Below are positions 21,483 through 30,393 of a stretch of 64,000 nt of DNA, piece after piece. Made by a program: the position numbers and the translations under genes. The stretch is from Leidyana gryllorum EB-2025a. Its lineage: Eukaryota; Apicomplexa. Location of the stretch: positions 26,455 through 90,454 of the forward strand of contig JBLWGC010000217.1 of the NCBI GenBank assembly GCA_048772705.1, written 5' to 3'. The notes under the pieces were generated by a model that worked only from the letters and a program-made list of their open reading frames with translations, did not search any database and was not told the DNA's origin. Each line of letters begins with the position of its first letter. The first letter of the stretch is position 1.

Positions 21483-21531
21483 CTCCGAGACCGGGAATCG
21501 AACCCGGGTCTTTCCACTAGACCACAAATGC
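21483..21531 (-). pseudogene. Asp/Gly chimeric tRNA fragment
   Basis: The Asp 3' half (acceptor and T-arm) is joined to the Gly 5' end (GCATTTGTGGTCTAGTGG); the anticodon arm is lost between them. Confidence 0.75.
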
Positions 21532-21597
21532 AGAACACGATTTGGTGAATCTTGTACGTGGTGACAGCCATTCCTCATAAGCATATCGATGCATCAA

Positions 21598-21669
21598 AGC
21601 CTTCTGCCGGAATCGAACCGGCGACTTCTCGCTTACGAAGCGAACGCTCTGCCCCTAAGCTAAGAAGGC
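21598..21669 (-). tRNA. tRNA-Thr (CGT)
   Basis: Consensus, loop TTCGTAA. Confidence 0.95.
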
Positions 21670-21801
21670 AACTTAGCTGGAGAATCATGTGGCAGTTGTA
21701 TCGACAAAAGTTAGCCGGGTGCCACGTGCACGGCGGGCTGTCCCGCGCGCATCGTGGGGGCATGCTGGGATGAAGTCGCAGGTTGTCCTGACTACAACGC
21801 C

Positions 21802-21881
21802 TGACAAGAGTGGGATTCGAACCCACGCCCTTTCGGACTGCGGCCTGAACACAGCGCCTTGGACCACTCGGCCATCTTGCC
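21802..21881 (-). tRNA. tRNA-Leu (CAG)
   Basis: Consensus, loop TTCAGGC. Confidence 0.95.
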
Positions 21882-21975
21882 GAAATGTTGTTGGCTCGCC
21901 GCCCCACGCGTTTTCTATCCGTGGAATCTCAAAATGGAAGAACTTCTGGGGTTGGAGGCCGGCGTATCCAGAGCG

Positions 21976-22030
21976 TCCGAGATAGTATAGCTATCACGCG
22001 GAAGATCAGGGTCGATTCCCGGTCTCGGAG
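21976..22030 (+). pseudogene. tRNA-Asp pseudogene (ATC), internal deletion
   Basis: D-loop and half the anticodon stem are deleted; CTATCAC and the acceptor ends remain. Confidence 0.75.
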
Positions 22031-22083
22031 CACAGTTCGTTTTTCCGCTTCAGATTTCGTGGTGCTCAGATAAAGTTGCGAGC

Positions 22084-22155
22084 TACAGCCACCGAGGATC
22101 GAACTCGGGACCTTCTGCGTGTGAAGCAGACGTCGTAACCACTAGACCATGGCTG
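22084..22155 (-). tRNA. tRNA-Val (CAC)
   Basis: Consensus, loop TTCACAC. Confidence 0.95.
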
Positions 22156-22277
22156 CACGGCAGCTTTCGGACTGTGAAAGGGGCGTGTGTCTCTGGAAAC
22201 AGGTATCTGATGGGGGGCGAAAACCACGGAATGCTATGAGGTCTGCACAGCGGGCGACTAGCTCAACGAGATATTAT

Positions 22278-22348
22278 GCATCTGTGGTCTAGTGGTAGAA
22301 TGTCTCGTTGCCATCGAGACGACCCGGGTTCGATTCCCGGCAGATGCA
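22278..22348 (+). tRNA. tRNA-Gly (GCC)
   Basis: Consensus, loop TTGCCAT. Confidence 0.95.
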
Positions 22349-22410
22349 GAAGACACACTTGGTTTTCCCACCATTCCAGGGATTCACGCTTGAGTTGCTG
22401 TCTGACCGCA

Positions 22411-22492
22411 CGACAACTGCTGGATCTGCACCAGCCCGGCCCAGGCCCTGTAGAGATCAAATCTTCTCCCCTTCCCCACTCGGGCAAGTTGG
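22411..22492 (-). pseudogene. tRNA-Ser pseudogene (TGA-like)
   Basis: Full length with loop TTTGATC, unpaired stem and T-loop TGCAGAT. Confidence 0.65.
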
Positions 22493-22590
22493 CAACTGTC
22501 GAACTTAGTAACAGATTCCATCCGTATTCGTCGTAGAATGCTGGGGCTTCTTCGGGTCGAGGGCAACTCTGTATCGCAGATCCACTGCCT

Positions 22591-22664
22591 TGGTCACGTC
22601 CGGGCTCGAACCGGGGACCTTGAGCTTATTAGGCTCACGCTCTAACCGACTGAGCTACGCGACC
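22591..22664 (-). tRNA. tRNA-Ile (AAT)
   Basis: Loop CTAATAA; one acceptor change (GACGTGACC). Confidence 0.92.
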
Positions 22665-22783
22665 GCCTCCGACGACAGATGGCACCGATTCACTTACTTG
22701 ATGCCTCTGCGTCGCCACTGCAATCCTTAGCATGTACTGCTGGTGTTTTGAGCCCAGCCGCCTACTCCGATGATCGCAGCACA

Positions 22784-22865
22784 CGACAACTGCTGGACTT
22801 GAACCAGCGCGGGCCAGGCACAGTAGATTTCTAGTCTACCCCCTTAACCACTCGGGCAAGTTGCC
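22784..22865 (-). tRNA. tRNA-Ser (AGA)
   Basis: Loop CTAGAAA; one T-stem change (GTCCAGC). Confidence 0.92.
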
Positions 22866-22935
22866 GCTGTCGAACTTGGCATTTTGCGGCCAGTGGCTTC
22901 ACATACGATTCAGCCAGCTTTCCTAGGACTGCTCG

Positions 22936-22999
22936 CGCCGCCCGAACCCGCGGTTCTCCCTTCAAAAGTCTTGCGCTCTACCGACGGAGTTGGGGCGGC
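22936..22999 (-). pseudogene. tRNA-Lys pseudogene, recurrent family
   Basis: Same collapsed T-arm as 10643. Confidence 0.65.
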
Positions 23000-23189
23000 G
23001 AGGATGCTCGCCCCGTACCCGAGGAAGGCACAGGATTCCACGATCAATACAAATGGAATTGGTTACTAAGTCCGAATTTGTATCAGAGATCCACTCACTT
23101 GATCACGCCGATACCATCTTTTCCAAGACACGGCTCTCGGCCGCCGACATACGTCAATAGTGACTGATTCTTGATCTTCGGCCTGGATT

Positions 23190-23243
23190 GCCTTCTTAGG
23201 GGCAGAGCATTCGCAGGTCGCCGGTTCGATTCCGGCAGACGGT
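23190..23243 (+). pseudogene. tRNA-Thr pseudogene, internal deletion
   Basis: Eighteen bases spanning D-stem and anticodon arm are gone; T-arm perfect. Confidence 0.75.
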
Positions 23244-23247
23244 ACGG

Positions 23248-23285
23248 CTAGCCACGAAGCCGCAAGTTTGGAACCTGCCAGTACC
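23248..23285 (+). pseudogene. tRNA-Asn 3' fragment
   Basis: Variable region and T-arm of the decayed Asn family, fused to the truncated Thr. Confidence 0.6.
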
Positions 23286-23421
23286 TGAGGCACCCACAGA
23301 ACAGCCCGTCTGATAGTTGTTGACGCAACAAGGCACTCGCCCCATCCCGAGACAATGTCCCTGACAGCTAAGACAGGATCTGAGTTGTTGACTCAACAGG
23401 CTACAACCCGACCATTCGCCC

Positions 23422-23494
23422 AGACGCTACTGGGACTCGAACCCAAAATCCCCGGTTCCGTAGACCGATGCCATATCCATTAGGCCATAGCGCC
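23422..23494 (-). tRNA. tRNA-Arg (ACG)
   Basis: Loop CTACGGA; one T-stem change (TTTTGGG). Confidence 0.88.
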
Positions 23495-23616
23495 GACTAA
23501 CGGAGCCGTCAAATGGAAGTGTGTAGCGATCCAGAGAGGACATGGGCAGCTACGCCCGATCGTGGGTTTGGACAGGCTTCACCTACATCTCCCATTCGAG
23601 ACATCGGTGGACATAC

Positions 23617-23688
23617 TATCCAAGCCAGGATTCGGGCCTGGGTATGCACGGCCACAACTTGCTGTTGTAAGCACCAGACGACCCGGAC
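23617..23688 (-). pseudogene. tRNA-His pseudogene (GTG)
   Basis: Same eroded form as 13652, with one more base lost. Confidence 0.65.
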
Positions 23689-23823
23689 GATCTTCAAGTG
23701 AGGCTGGTATGTCGGCGTGATCAAGTGAGTGGATCTCTGATACAGATTGGGACTTAGTAACCAATTCCATTTGTATTGATCGTGGAATCTTGGGCCTTCC
23801 TCGGGTACGGGGCGAGCTTCCTT

Positions 23824-23885
23824 GCCGCCCCAACTCCGTCAGTAGACCGCAAGACTTTTGAAGGGAGATCCGCGGGTTTGGGCGG
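23824..23885 (+). pseudogene. tRNA-Lys pseudogene, recurrent family
   Basis: Inverted relative of 22936. Confidence 0.65.
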
Positions 23886-23957
23886 CGCGAGCAGTCCCAG
23901 TAAAGCTCGCGGAACCGTATGTGAAGCCACTGGCCGCAAAATGCCAAGTTCGACAGC

Positions 23958-24039
23958 GGCAACTTGCCCGAGTGGTTAAGGGGGTAGACTAGAAATCTAC
24001 TGTGCCTGGCCCGCGCTGGTTCAAATCCAGCAGTTGTCG
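23958..24039 (+). tRNA. tRNA-Ser (AGA)
   Basis: Consensus, loop CTAGAAA. Confidence 0.94.
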
Positions 24040-24103
24040 TGCGATGTGATCGGAGGGTCAAACACCAACTCACGCATGAAACTCAACCATGTGCCATCTT
24101 CTC

Positions 24104-24174
24104 TGCATCTGCCGGGAATCGAACCTGGGTCGTCTCGGTGGCAACCACACAGTCTACCACTAAACCACAGATGC
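24104..24174 (-). tRNA. tRNA-Gly (GCC), decayed stem
   Basis: Loop TTGCCAC; stem TGTGG/CGAGA is largely unpaired. Confidence 0.7.
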
Positions 24175-24315
24175 GTGACATCTCCATTCCTGAATACAAA
24201 GCGAAGGGTCTTGACTAGTCCAGGCCGTCCAACTTAGGCCGATACATAAAAACCAGGCTCATCGGATACGTGGTTCCAGAGACACACGCCCCTTTCGCAG
24301 TCGGGAAGCTCCGTG

Positions 24316-24384
24316 CAGCCATCTAGTGGTCACGACGTCTGTTTAACACCCAAAAGGTCCCGAGTTCCATCCTCGGTGGCTGTA
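24316..24384 (+). pseudogene. tRNA-Val pseudogene (AAC)
   Basis: Three-base deletion after the acceptor (CAGCCATCTAG); T-loop TTCCATC. Same lesion at 54022. Confidence 0.75.
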
Positions 24385-24425
24385 ACACGCATCGTTCAGG
24401 TGAGCAAGAGCGGAAGACGATCTAT

Positions 24426-24497
24426 CTCCGAGGCCGGGAATCGAACCCGGGTCTTCCGCGTGACAGGCGCAAATACTAACCGCTATACTATCTCGAG
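24426..24497 (-). tRNA. tRNA-Asp (GTC)
   Basis: Loop CTGTCAC; acceptor first bases CTCGAGA differ. Confidence 0.85.
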
Positions 24498-24533
24498 AAT
24501 CAAAGGAAAGAATCCTAAGCGAAATCAACTGTG

Positions 24534-24579
24534 CCCCGAGACCGGGGAACGAACCCTGGTCTTCCGCGTGACAGGCGGA
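24534..24579 (-). pseudogene. tRNA-Asp pseudogene, 5'-truncated
   Basis: 3' part only, ending after the anticodon (CTGTCAC). Confidence 0.7.
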
Positions 24580-24665
24580 CATACACGCCGGCCTCCAATC
24601 CCAGAAGTCTTTCTATTTTGACTCACGATCAGAAAACGTGTAAAGCGGCGAGCCAAGAGCACTCC

Positions 24666-24754
24666 GGCAAGATGGCCGAGTGGTCTAAGGCGCTGTGTTA
24701 AGGCCGCAGTCCAAAGGGCGAGGATCTGGGGTTGAGCCTTTCGAACCCCGGGGC
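24666..24754 (+). pseudogene. tRNA-Leu pseudogene (AAG) with rebuilt 3' half
   Basis: Loop TTAAGGC with the GGGGTT...AACCCC replacement downstream. Confidence 0.7.
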
Positions 24755-24764
24755 AGTTGGACGG

Positions 24765-24810
24765 CCGGGGGTAGCTCAGTTGGTAGAGCATCTGACTGTT
24801 GTGCTGGCAT
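24765..24810 (+). pseudogene. tRNA-Tyr pseudogene, 3'-truncated
   Basis: Ends after the intron (TGCTGGCAT); the anticodon has become GTT. Confidence 0.7.
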
Positions 24811-24903
24811 GTAGAGGGGTCATCGGCAAACTACTACTCAACCTGATGGACAGCGTTGATAGGCCAACTAGACTACTCCCGCGAGGGTTCCATCTATGTA
24901 GTT

Positions 24904-24975
24904 CGGATGGGCTGGGAATCGATCCCAGAACCTTTCGTATACTAAGCCACCGTTTCATCATCTGAGCTAGCCTCC
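24904..24975 (-). pseudogene. Ala-like tRNA pseudogene, recurrent family
   Basis: GGAGGCTAGCTCAGATGATG start; best-preserved D-arm of the family. Confidence 0.6.
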
Positions 24976-25115
24976 TTCTATGACTACCTCATGGCATTGA
25001 GTGGTACTTCACATAGTGATACGAGTCTCTCGACTACCTCATGGCATTGAGTGATACTTCACCTAGTGATACGAGTCTCTCGACTGTACCCAGCGGGTTG
25101 AACCACCGACCAGTC

Positions 25116-25186
25116 GGCTGTTTGGTCTAGTGGTATGATCCTTCCTCAGGGTGGAGGCAGTCCTGGTTCGATTCCCAGAACAGCCC
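25116..25186 (+). tRNA. tRNA-Pro (AGG), decayed
   Basis: Loop TCAGGGT (T33 lost) and one T-stem G missing. Confidence 0.72.
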
Positions 25187-25327
25187 TCTTGGTCGTGGGT
25201 TGACCCGACGGGACAAGTTGCCCTCAGAAACAACACAACCACCTCGTTAGCCCACTTGGGTAGGGCAGTCAGGGTAACTACCATCTCAAGAATCGCATTT
25301 CGGCTACCTCTTCCATGTTGCAGACTG

Positions 25328-25399
25328 AGCATTGTAGCTCAGTGGAAGAGTGTTGGGCTCATAACCCAAAGGTCCGTCGATCGAAACGACGCACTGCTA
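25328..25399 (+). tRNA. tRNA-Met (CAT), initiator
   Basis: Acceptor AGCATTG has one mismatch; the rest is consensus. Confidence 0.9.
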
Positions 25400-25448
25400 A
25401 GTGTGCGCAGAAGCGAAACAGTTATAGAATAGATTTTCTCGTGAGCAA

Positions 25449-25520
25449 AGCCTTCTGCCGGAATCGAACCGGCGACCTTTCGCTTACTAAGCGAATGCTC
25501 TGCCCCTAAGCTAAGAAGGC
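25449..25520 (-). tRNA. tRNA-Thr (AGT)
   Basis: Consensus, loop TTAGTAA. Confidence 0.95.
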
Positions 25521-25648
25521 AATATCAGCTGGTAATCACGCATCAGTCACTATTGACGGAAGTTACTGGAGCACATTGTTCCACCAGTCAATCCTTCCAC
25601 TGCTCCACCCAAGGGCAAATAGGGTGTAACTAAGTTTAGAGCTTCCTT

Positions 25649-25721
25649 GCCGCCCTAGCTCAGTCGGTAGAGCGCAAGACTTTTAATCTTGCAGTCGCGG
25701 ATTCGAGCCCCGCGGACGGTG
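25649..25721 (+). tRNA. tRNA-Lys (TTT)
   Basis: Loop CTTTTAA; T-stem GCGGA and acceptor GGACGGT each carry one change. Confidence 0.9.
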
Positions 25722-25781
25722 CAAATCAATGTCTCTGGGAGTAGGAATGGAACCGTTGCCTACAAGCACACTCAGCTGGAT

Positions 25782-25854
25782 TTCCACTGCCGGGACTTGA
25801 ACCCGGATCGTGCGGGTGAGAGCCGCATATCCTAGCCACTTAGACTACAGTGGA
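25782..25854 (-). tRNA. tRNA-Glu (CTC)
   Basis: Consensus, loop CTCTCAC. Confidence 0.95.
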
Positions 25855-25986
25855 CAACTCCCTCAGCTGCAGCTTTAGCCGAGAGCCGTACCCTCGTGAC
25901 AAGACGTGGTCTACAACAAAGGGGTTGCAGAATCCTGCGGTAGAAAGCGGAGGGTCTCTTTACTGACCTCTGAAACATTGTCGCTG

Positions 25987-26059
25987 GGTCTTGTAGCTCG
26001 GTCGGCAGAGCGTGTGGCTGTTAACCACAAACCCGCCGGTTCGAAACCTGCCAGGACCG
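25987..26059 (+). tRNA. tRNA-Asn (GTT)
   Basis: Loop CTGTTAA; D-loop CTCGG and variable region ACCCGCC differ from other Asn copies, as in 36109. Confidence 0.92.
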
Positions 26060-26177
26060 GTTTTAGAGGCACCCTAGACACTGACTGCGCTGCTCTCCCA
26101 ATGGCACTTGTGGTCTGCGACCCTTCAAAGATGTAAGGTTGGGTTTGGCTCCCGCCACGTACAGCCGTAGCGTACTT

Positions 26178-26250
26178 TGGACGACCTGGGCATCGATCCC
26201 AGTACCTCTCGCATGCTAAGCGAGCGCTCTACCATTTGAGCTAGTCGCCC
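26178..26250 (-). tRNA. tRNA-Ala (AGC)
   Basis: Consensus, loop TTAGCAT. Confidence 0.95.
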
Positions 26251-26333
26251 ATTGAGCAAACCCCAGTACATCCAGTTCTTTTTTACATGGTATGACCAGT
26301 CTCTCCACTTTGCACAAACGAAGCCACGCAGGA

Positions 26334-26406
26334 AACGGCTGGAGGGACCCGAATACTCAACCTTCGCCTTAGGAGGGCAACGCGCTATGCATTGCGGCAC
26401 AACCGC
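26334..26406 (-). tRNA. tRNA-Arg (CCT)
   Basis: Would read AGG. Acceptor GCGGTTG/CAGCCGT pairs at all seven positions (two G-T), stem TTGCC/GGCGA, loop CTCCTAA. The A-box (TGCCGCAATGC) and T-loop (TTCGGGT) deviate and two T-stem pairs fail, so expression is uncertain. The copy at 36459 has one T-stem pair restored. Confidence 0.65.
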
Positions 26407-26487
26407 ATTCGCAACCCATCCACCGAGCTGCCCCAAGGTGTCTCCTCTTACACCTAACTAGTATCGAGATGACCGAAGCTTGTCTAT

Positions 26488-26560
26488 GGTGCGGTGGCCT
26501 AATGGATAGGGCATCGGTCTTCGGAACCGGGAGTTGTGGGTTCGAGTCCCATCCGCATCA
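26488..26560 (+). tRNA. tRNA-Arg (TCG)
   Basis: Reads CGA/CGG. Acceptor GGTGCGG/CCGCATC, loop CTTCGGA on TCGGT/ACCGG, B-box GGTTCGAGTCC. Second copy at 36613. Confidence 0.92.
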
Positions 26561-26681
26561 TAGCCTCTCACGCGAAAGACGTTCCGCAAGCTTGCTAGCT
26601 GTATGGGGAGCCACTGCCGCGCATGTCGAGTTGGAGTGCTCGTGATATGATTTTCCTTCCCTTGGAGAGTGCCTCTGAAAC

Positions 26682-26751
26682 CGGTCCTGGCAGGTTTCGA
26701 ACCTGCGACTTTGTGGTTAACAGCCACACGCTCTCCTGAGCTACTTAGACC
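26682..26751 (-). tRNA. tRNA-Asn (GTT), damaged D-arm
   Basis: Loop CTGTTAA; three D-arm bases are missing and the acceptor is altered (GGTCTAAG). A second 5' Asn fragment (26,772-26,800) follows, so the 5' end was duplicated in tandem. The copy at 36789 is whole. Confidence 0.75.
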
Positions 26752-26919
26752 CAGCTACAATGTTTCAGAGTGGCACGCTCTGCCGACTGAGCTACAAGAC
26801 CCAGCTACAATGTTTCAGAGGTTAGTATAGAGATCCTCCCTTATTCTAGCGCAGGATTCTGCAATCACGTCTTGTCAAGAGGGTACGGCTCTCGGCTAAA
26901 GCTGCAGCTGAGGGAGTTG

Positions 26920-26992
26920 TCCACTGTAGTCTAAGTGGCTAGGATATGTGGCTTTCACCCGCACGATCCGGGTTCAAGTCCCGGCAGTGGAA
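26920..26992 (+). tRNA. tRNA-Glu (TTC)
   Basis: Loop CTTTCAC; stem TGTGG keeps a G-T pair. Confidence 0.93.
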
Positions 26993-27102
26993 ATCCAGCT
27001 GAGTGTGCTTGCAGGCAACAGGCCAGTACCTGAGGCACCCACAGGGGGCCAGACCAGCTGAGACAAAATCTGAGTTGCAGCAGTTGTGAGGGGCTGGAAC
27101 TG

Positions 27103-27174
27103 CTCTGAGACCGGGAATCGAACCCGGGTCTTCCGAGTGACAGGCGGAAATACTAACCACTATACTATCTCAAA
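27103..27174 (-). tRNA. tRNA-Asp (GTC)
   Basis: Acceptor TTTGAGA/TCTCAGA as at 2566; loop CTGTCAC. Confidence 0.9.
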
Positions 27175-27268
27175 TGCTCTGAATACGCCGGCCTCCAACC
27201 CCAAAAGTTCTTCCATTATGAGATTCCAAGCACAGAAAACGCGTGGAGCGATGAACCAACAACACTGT

Positions 27269-27360
27269 GGCAAGATGGCCGAGATGTCTGAGGCGCTGTG
27301 CTCAGACCGCAGTCCGAAAGGGCGAGGATCTCGGGTTGAGCCTTTCGGACCCCCGGAGCA
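27269..27360 (+). pseudogene. tRNA-Leu pseudogene (CAG) with rebuilt 3' half
   Basis: Anticodon arm intact, T-arm replaced. Confidence 0.7.
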
Positions 27361-27369
27361 GTTGGACGG

Positions 27370-27449
27370 CCGGGGGTTGCTCAGTTGGTAGAGCATCTGA
27401 CTGTAGTGCTGGCATCAGATAGTCGGCGGTTCGATTCCGTCCCACCGGA
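27370..27449 (+). tRNA. tRNA-Tyr (GTA), intron-containing
   Basis: A-box has GGTTGCTCAG (A to T); intron and T-arm as in 2295. Confidence 0.88.
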
Positions 27450-27531
27450 AGTAGAGTGGTGATTGGCAAAGTACTAGACAGCGTTGATAGGCCAACCAGA
27501 CTACTCTGGCGAGGGTTCCATCTATGTAGTT

Positions 27532-27602
27532 CGGATGGGCTGAGAATCGATCCCGGAACCTTTCGTATACCAAGCACCGTTTCATCATCTGGGCTAGCCT
27601 CC
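27532..27602 (-). pseudogene. Ala-like tRNA pseudogene, recurrent family
   Basis: GGTGCTTGGTATACGAAAGG core; identical family to 37942. Confidence 0.6.
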
Positions 27603-27691
27603 CGCTGTGCAGACCGCATCGCATTTCTTGATTCTCGACATAGTATGACCACTCTCTCGACTGCACCCAACGGATTGCACCACCGACAGGC

Positions 27692-27763
27692 GGCTGTTTG
27701 GTCTAGTGGTATGATTCTTCCTTTGGGTGGAAGAAGTCCTGGGTTCGATTCCCAGAACAGCCC
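27692..27763 (+). tRNA. tRNA-Pro (TGG)
   Basis: Loop TTTGGGT; reads CCA/CCG. At the matching place in copy 2 (38103) the loop is AGG, so this locus has switched isoacceptor. Confidence 0.94.
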
Positions 27764-27896
27764 TCTTGGTTGTCGGTTGACCCGATGGGATAAGCAGTTT
27801 TAGAAGTAACACAGCCACCTCGTTACCACTTCGGCACTCAAGGCAATTAACATCTCAAAAATCGCATTTCGGCTCCCTCTTCCATGGTGCAGACTG

Positions 27897-27968
27897 AGCA
27901 GTGTAGCTCAGTGGAAGAGTGTTGGGCTCATAACCCAAAGGTCCGTCGATCGAAACGACGCACTGCTA
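27897..27968 (+). tRNA. tRNA-Met (CAT), initiator
   Basis: Consensus initiator. Confidence 0.95.
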
Positions 27969-28007
27969 AGTGTGCGCAGGAGGGAAACAGTTACAGAATT
28001 GACTGGG

Positions 28008-28071
28008 TCCCTTCTGCCGGAATCGAGCCGGCGCTTACGAAGCGAACGCTCTGCCCCTAAGCTTAGAAGGC
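28008..28071 (-). pseudogene. tRNA-Thr pseudogene (CGT)
   Basis: Eight bases of variable loop and anticodon stem are deleted; here the discriminator side is lost too. Confidence 0.75.
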
Positions 28072-28147
28072 AATGTAAGTCGGAGATAACGAAGCGATGG
28101 CTACTGACGGAGATTAGTGGAGCACTTTGCTCGAGTACTTCAATGAC

Positions 28148-28220
28148 TTCCACTGCCGGGACTTGAACCCGGATCGTGCGGGTGAGAGCCGCATATCCTA
28201 GCCACTTAGACTACAGTGGA
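28148..28220 (-). tRNA. tRNA-Glu (CTC)
   Basis: Consensus, loop CTCTCAC. Confidence 0.95.
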
Positions 28221-28320
28221 CAACTCCCTCAGCCGCAGCTTTAGCCGAGAGCCGTAACCTGCCTGGCAAGACATGGTTAATCTGCGGTTCGGGTGATTCT
28301 AACTAACGGAGAAATTGAAG

Positions 28321-28393
28321 GGGAGTGTAGCGCAGTCGGTAGCGCGTAGGTCTCATAATCCTGAAGTCGAGAGTTCGATACTCTCCAGGACCG
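28321..28393 (+). pseudogene. Met/Asn chimeric tRNA
   Basis: Elongator Met (loop CTCATAA) through its T-arm, then the Asn 3' acceptor CAGGACC and Asn downstream spacer. GGGAGTG cannot pair with CAGGACC. Replaces the Asn gene found at the equivalent place (38758) in the sister copy. Confidence 0.85.
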
Positions 28394-28508
28394 GTTTCAG
28401 AGGCACACTAAACACTGACTGCGCTGCTCTCCCAATGGCACTTGTGGTCTGCGACTCTTCAAAGATGTAAGTTTGTTTGGATCCTGCGACGTGCAGCCGT
28501 ATGTACTT

Positions 28509-28581
28509 TGGACGACCTGGGTATCGATCCCAGTACCTCTCGCATGCGAAGCGAGCGCACTACCATCTGAGCTAGCCGCCC
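28509..28581 (-). tRNA. tRNA-Ala (CGC)
   Basis: Loop TTCGCAT; D-stem GTGCG has one change. Confidence 0.92.
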
Positions 28582-28668
28582 ATGCGCTCTACATGGAAGA
28601 CCTATTGCATCTAGTGGCCTGCGAGGGTCGGAATCGAAACCGCCGACAAACTCATCATGCTATCGTTT

Positions 28669-28738
28669 TGCATCTGTCTGAATCGCACACGGGTTATCTT
28701 GATGGCAGCGAGAGACTCTTCCACTAGACCACAGATGC
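28669..28738 (-). pseudogene. tRNA-Gly pseudogene
   Basis: Loop CTGCCAT; eroded T-arm. Inverted relative of 3521, flanked by the same GTCGGAATCG spacer. Confidence 0.65.
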
Positions 28739-28820
28739 AGAACACGATCTTGTGAATCTTGTGCGTGGTGACAGCCATTCCTCTTAACTAATGATAGACC
28801 TAATGATGAACACGCATCAA

Positions 28821-28892
28821 AGCCTTCTGCCGGAATCGAACCGGCGACTTCTCGGTGACGAAGCGAACGCTCTGCCCCTAAGCTAAGAAGGC
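28821..28892 (-). tRNA. tRNA-Thr (CGT)
   Basis: Loop TTCGTCA; stem TTCGC/CCGAG has one mismatch. Confidence 0.87.
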
Positions 28893-28967
28893 AATGTAAG
28901 CCGGGTATAACGAAAAATCGCTATAGACGTAGATTAGTGGAGCACTTTGCTAGAGTAGTTCACTGAC

Positions 28968-29040
28968 TTCCGCTGCCGGAGTTTGAACCCGGATCGTGGG
29001 GGTGAAAGCCGCATATCCTAGCCACTTAGACTACAGTGGA
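28968..29040 (-). tRNA. tRNA-Glu (TTC)
   Basis: Loop CTTTCAC; two T-arm changes (GGGTTCAAAC). Confidence 0.85.
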
Positions 29041-29147
29041 CGAGTGGTTGAGTTGGGGCTTCGGCCGAGAGCCGTACCGTCTTGGAAACGCTCCACCTCA
29101 GATCAAGAGGGTACGGCTCTCGGCTAAAGCTGCAGCTGAGGGAGTTG

Positions 29148-29220
29148 TCCACTGTAGTCTAAGTGGCTAGGATATGCGGCTTTCACCCGCACGATCCGGG
29201 TTCAAGTCCCGGCAGTGGAA
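29148..29220 (+). tRNA. tRNA-Glu (TTC)
   Basis: Consensus; 76-nt spacer without T4 to Thr. Confidence 0.95.
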
Positions 29221-29296
29221 GTCATTGGACCATTCGAGCAAAGTGCTCCGGTAACCTCCGTCAATAGTGACTGATTCGTGATCTTTGGCTTGCATT

Positions 29297-29368
29297 GCCT
29301 TCTTAGCTTAGGGGCAGAGCATTCGCTTAGTAAGCGAAAGGTCGCCGGTTCGATTCCGGCAGAAGGCT
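29297..29368 (+). tRNA. tRNA-Thr (AGT)
   Basis: Consensus. 29.1-29.6 kb is a direct copy of 8.2-8.6 kb. Confidence 0.95.
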
Positions 29369-29423
29369 CGACTGCATCGAATGGGCACCTGCAAGCTTAT
29401 CGCAACTCCAATCATCGTAGCTG

Positions 29424-29496
29424 AGCCTCGTAGTTCAGCCATCAGAGTGTAAGTCTCTTAGCCACGAAGTCGCAGGTTTGGAACCTGCCAGTACCT
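29424..29496 (+). pseudogene. tRNA-Asn pseudogene, recurrent family
   Basis: As at 8484. Confidence 0.6.
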
Positions 29497-29510
29497 GACG
29501 CACCCACAGC

Positions 29511-29582
29511 GCTCTGTTTGGTCCAGTTATATATTCTTCCTTCGGGTGGAAGAAGTCCTGGGTTCGATTCCCAGAACAGCCA
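29511..29582 (+). tRNA. tRNA-Pro (CGG), D-arm decayed
   Basis: Loop TTCGGGT intact; D-arm GTCCAGTTATATAT, so the A-box is weak. Confidence 0.72.
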
Positions 29583-29729
29583 GTCTGGTTTTTGTAGGCT
29601 CAACACGCCAAGACAACATTTGAGTCGTAAGTGCATGGAATTTTCGCCAGATTAACTCCAGTTGGCCCATCAACCCTCTTTGCCAAAACCCATCAGGTTG
29701 AGTAGTAGTTTGCAAACCACCTCTCTACT

Positions 29730-29809
29730 TCCGGTGAGACGGAATCTAACCGCCGACTATCTGATGCCAGTACTACGGTCAGATGCTCTACCAACTGAGC
29801 TACCCCCGG
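29730..29809 (-). pseudogene. tRNA-Tyr pseudogene (GTA)
   Basis: Loop has C33 in place of the invariant T33 (CCGTAGT); T-loop TTAGATT. Confidence 0.75.
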
Positions 29810-29994
29810 CCGTCCAACTGCTGCGGGGTTCGACAGGCTCCACCTCAGATCCTCAACGGCGGCACTCTCAATCTCAGAAGTACCGCACGGATTCCAAGGT
29901 GCCAGACTCGAGTTCCGGTGAGATTGGACGACCCACTCGAGCGACCTGGGAGAGCTGTGGCATCCAGTGGCTGACCGACTGCCCATACAACGGC

Positions 29995-30073
29995 TGACAA
30001 GAGTAGATTCGAACTTACGCCCTTTCGGACTGCGGCCTTAGCACAGCGCCTTGGACCACTCGACCATCTCGCC
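29995..30073 (-). pseudogene. tRNA-Leu pseudogene (AAG)
   Basis: Loop CTAAGGC; one T-stem base lost and A-box GCGAGATGGTC altered. Confidence 0.65.
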
Positions 30074-30180
30074 GGAGTGTTTTTGCCTTGCCCTCTGAAC
30101 ATTTTTCATCCGTGGGATCTCGAGAATGGAAAGACTGTCGTGTTGAAGGCCGGAATTGGAGGCCGGCGCGTTGAGGAGCG

Positions 30181-30226
30181 TCCGAGATGGTAAAGTGGTT
30201 AGTAAGGGTTCGACGCCCTGTCTCGC
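30181..30226 (+). pseudogene. tRNA-Asp pseudogene, anticodon arm deleted
   Basis: Acceptor, D-arm and a shortened T-arm remain. Confidence 0.75.
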
Positions 30227-30257
30227 TTTGGGTGGCGCTCACTTCACATATTCGAGC

Positions 30258-30329
30258 TACAGCCACCGAGGATCGAACTCGGGACCTTCTGCGTGTTAAG
30301 CAGACGTCGTGACCACTAGACCATGGCTG
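30258..30329 (-). tRNA. tRNA-Val (AAC)
   Basis: Consensus, loop TTAACAC. Confidence 0.95.
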
Positions 30330-30393
30330 CACGGAAGGTCCCGCAGATCAAGAGGAGTGGTGAGGTTTCACAAAGCAGTGAGAATTAGTTGTG

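Larger units (their letters stand above)
25960..28255 (+). repeat. Direct segmental duplication, copy 1
   Basis: Matches 36,082-38,678 gene for gene. A ~350-bp stretch with Lys, Thr and decayed Asn (37,082-37,432) is missing here, with the junction in CAACAG/GCCAGTACC. Confidence 0.88.
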
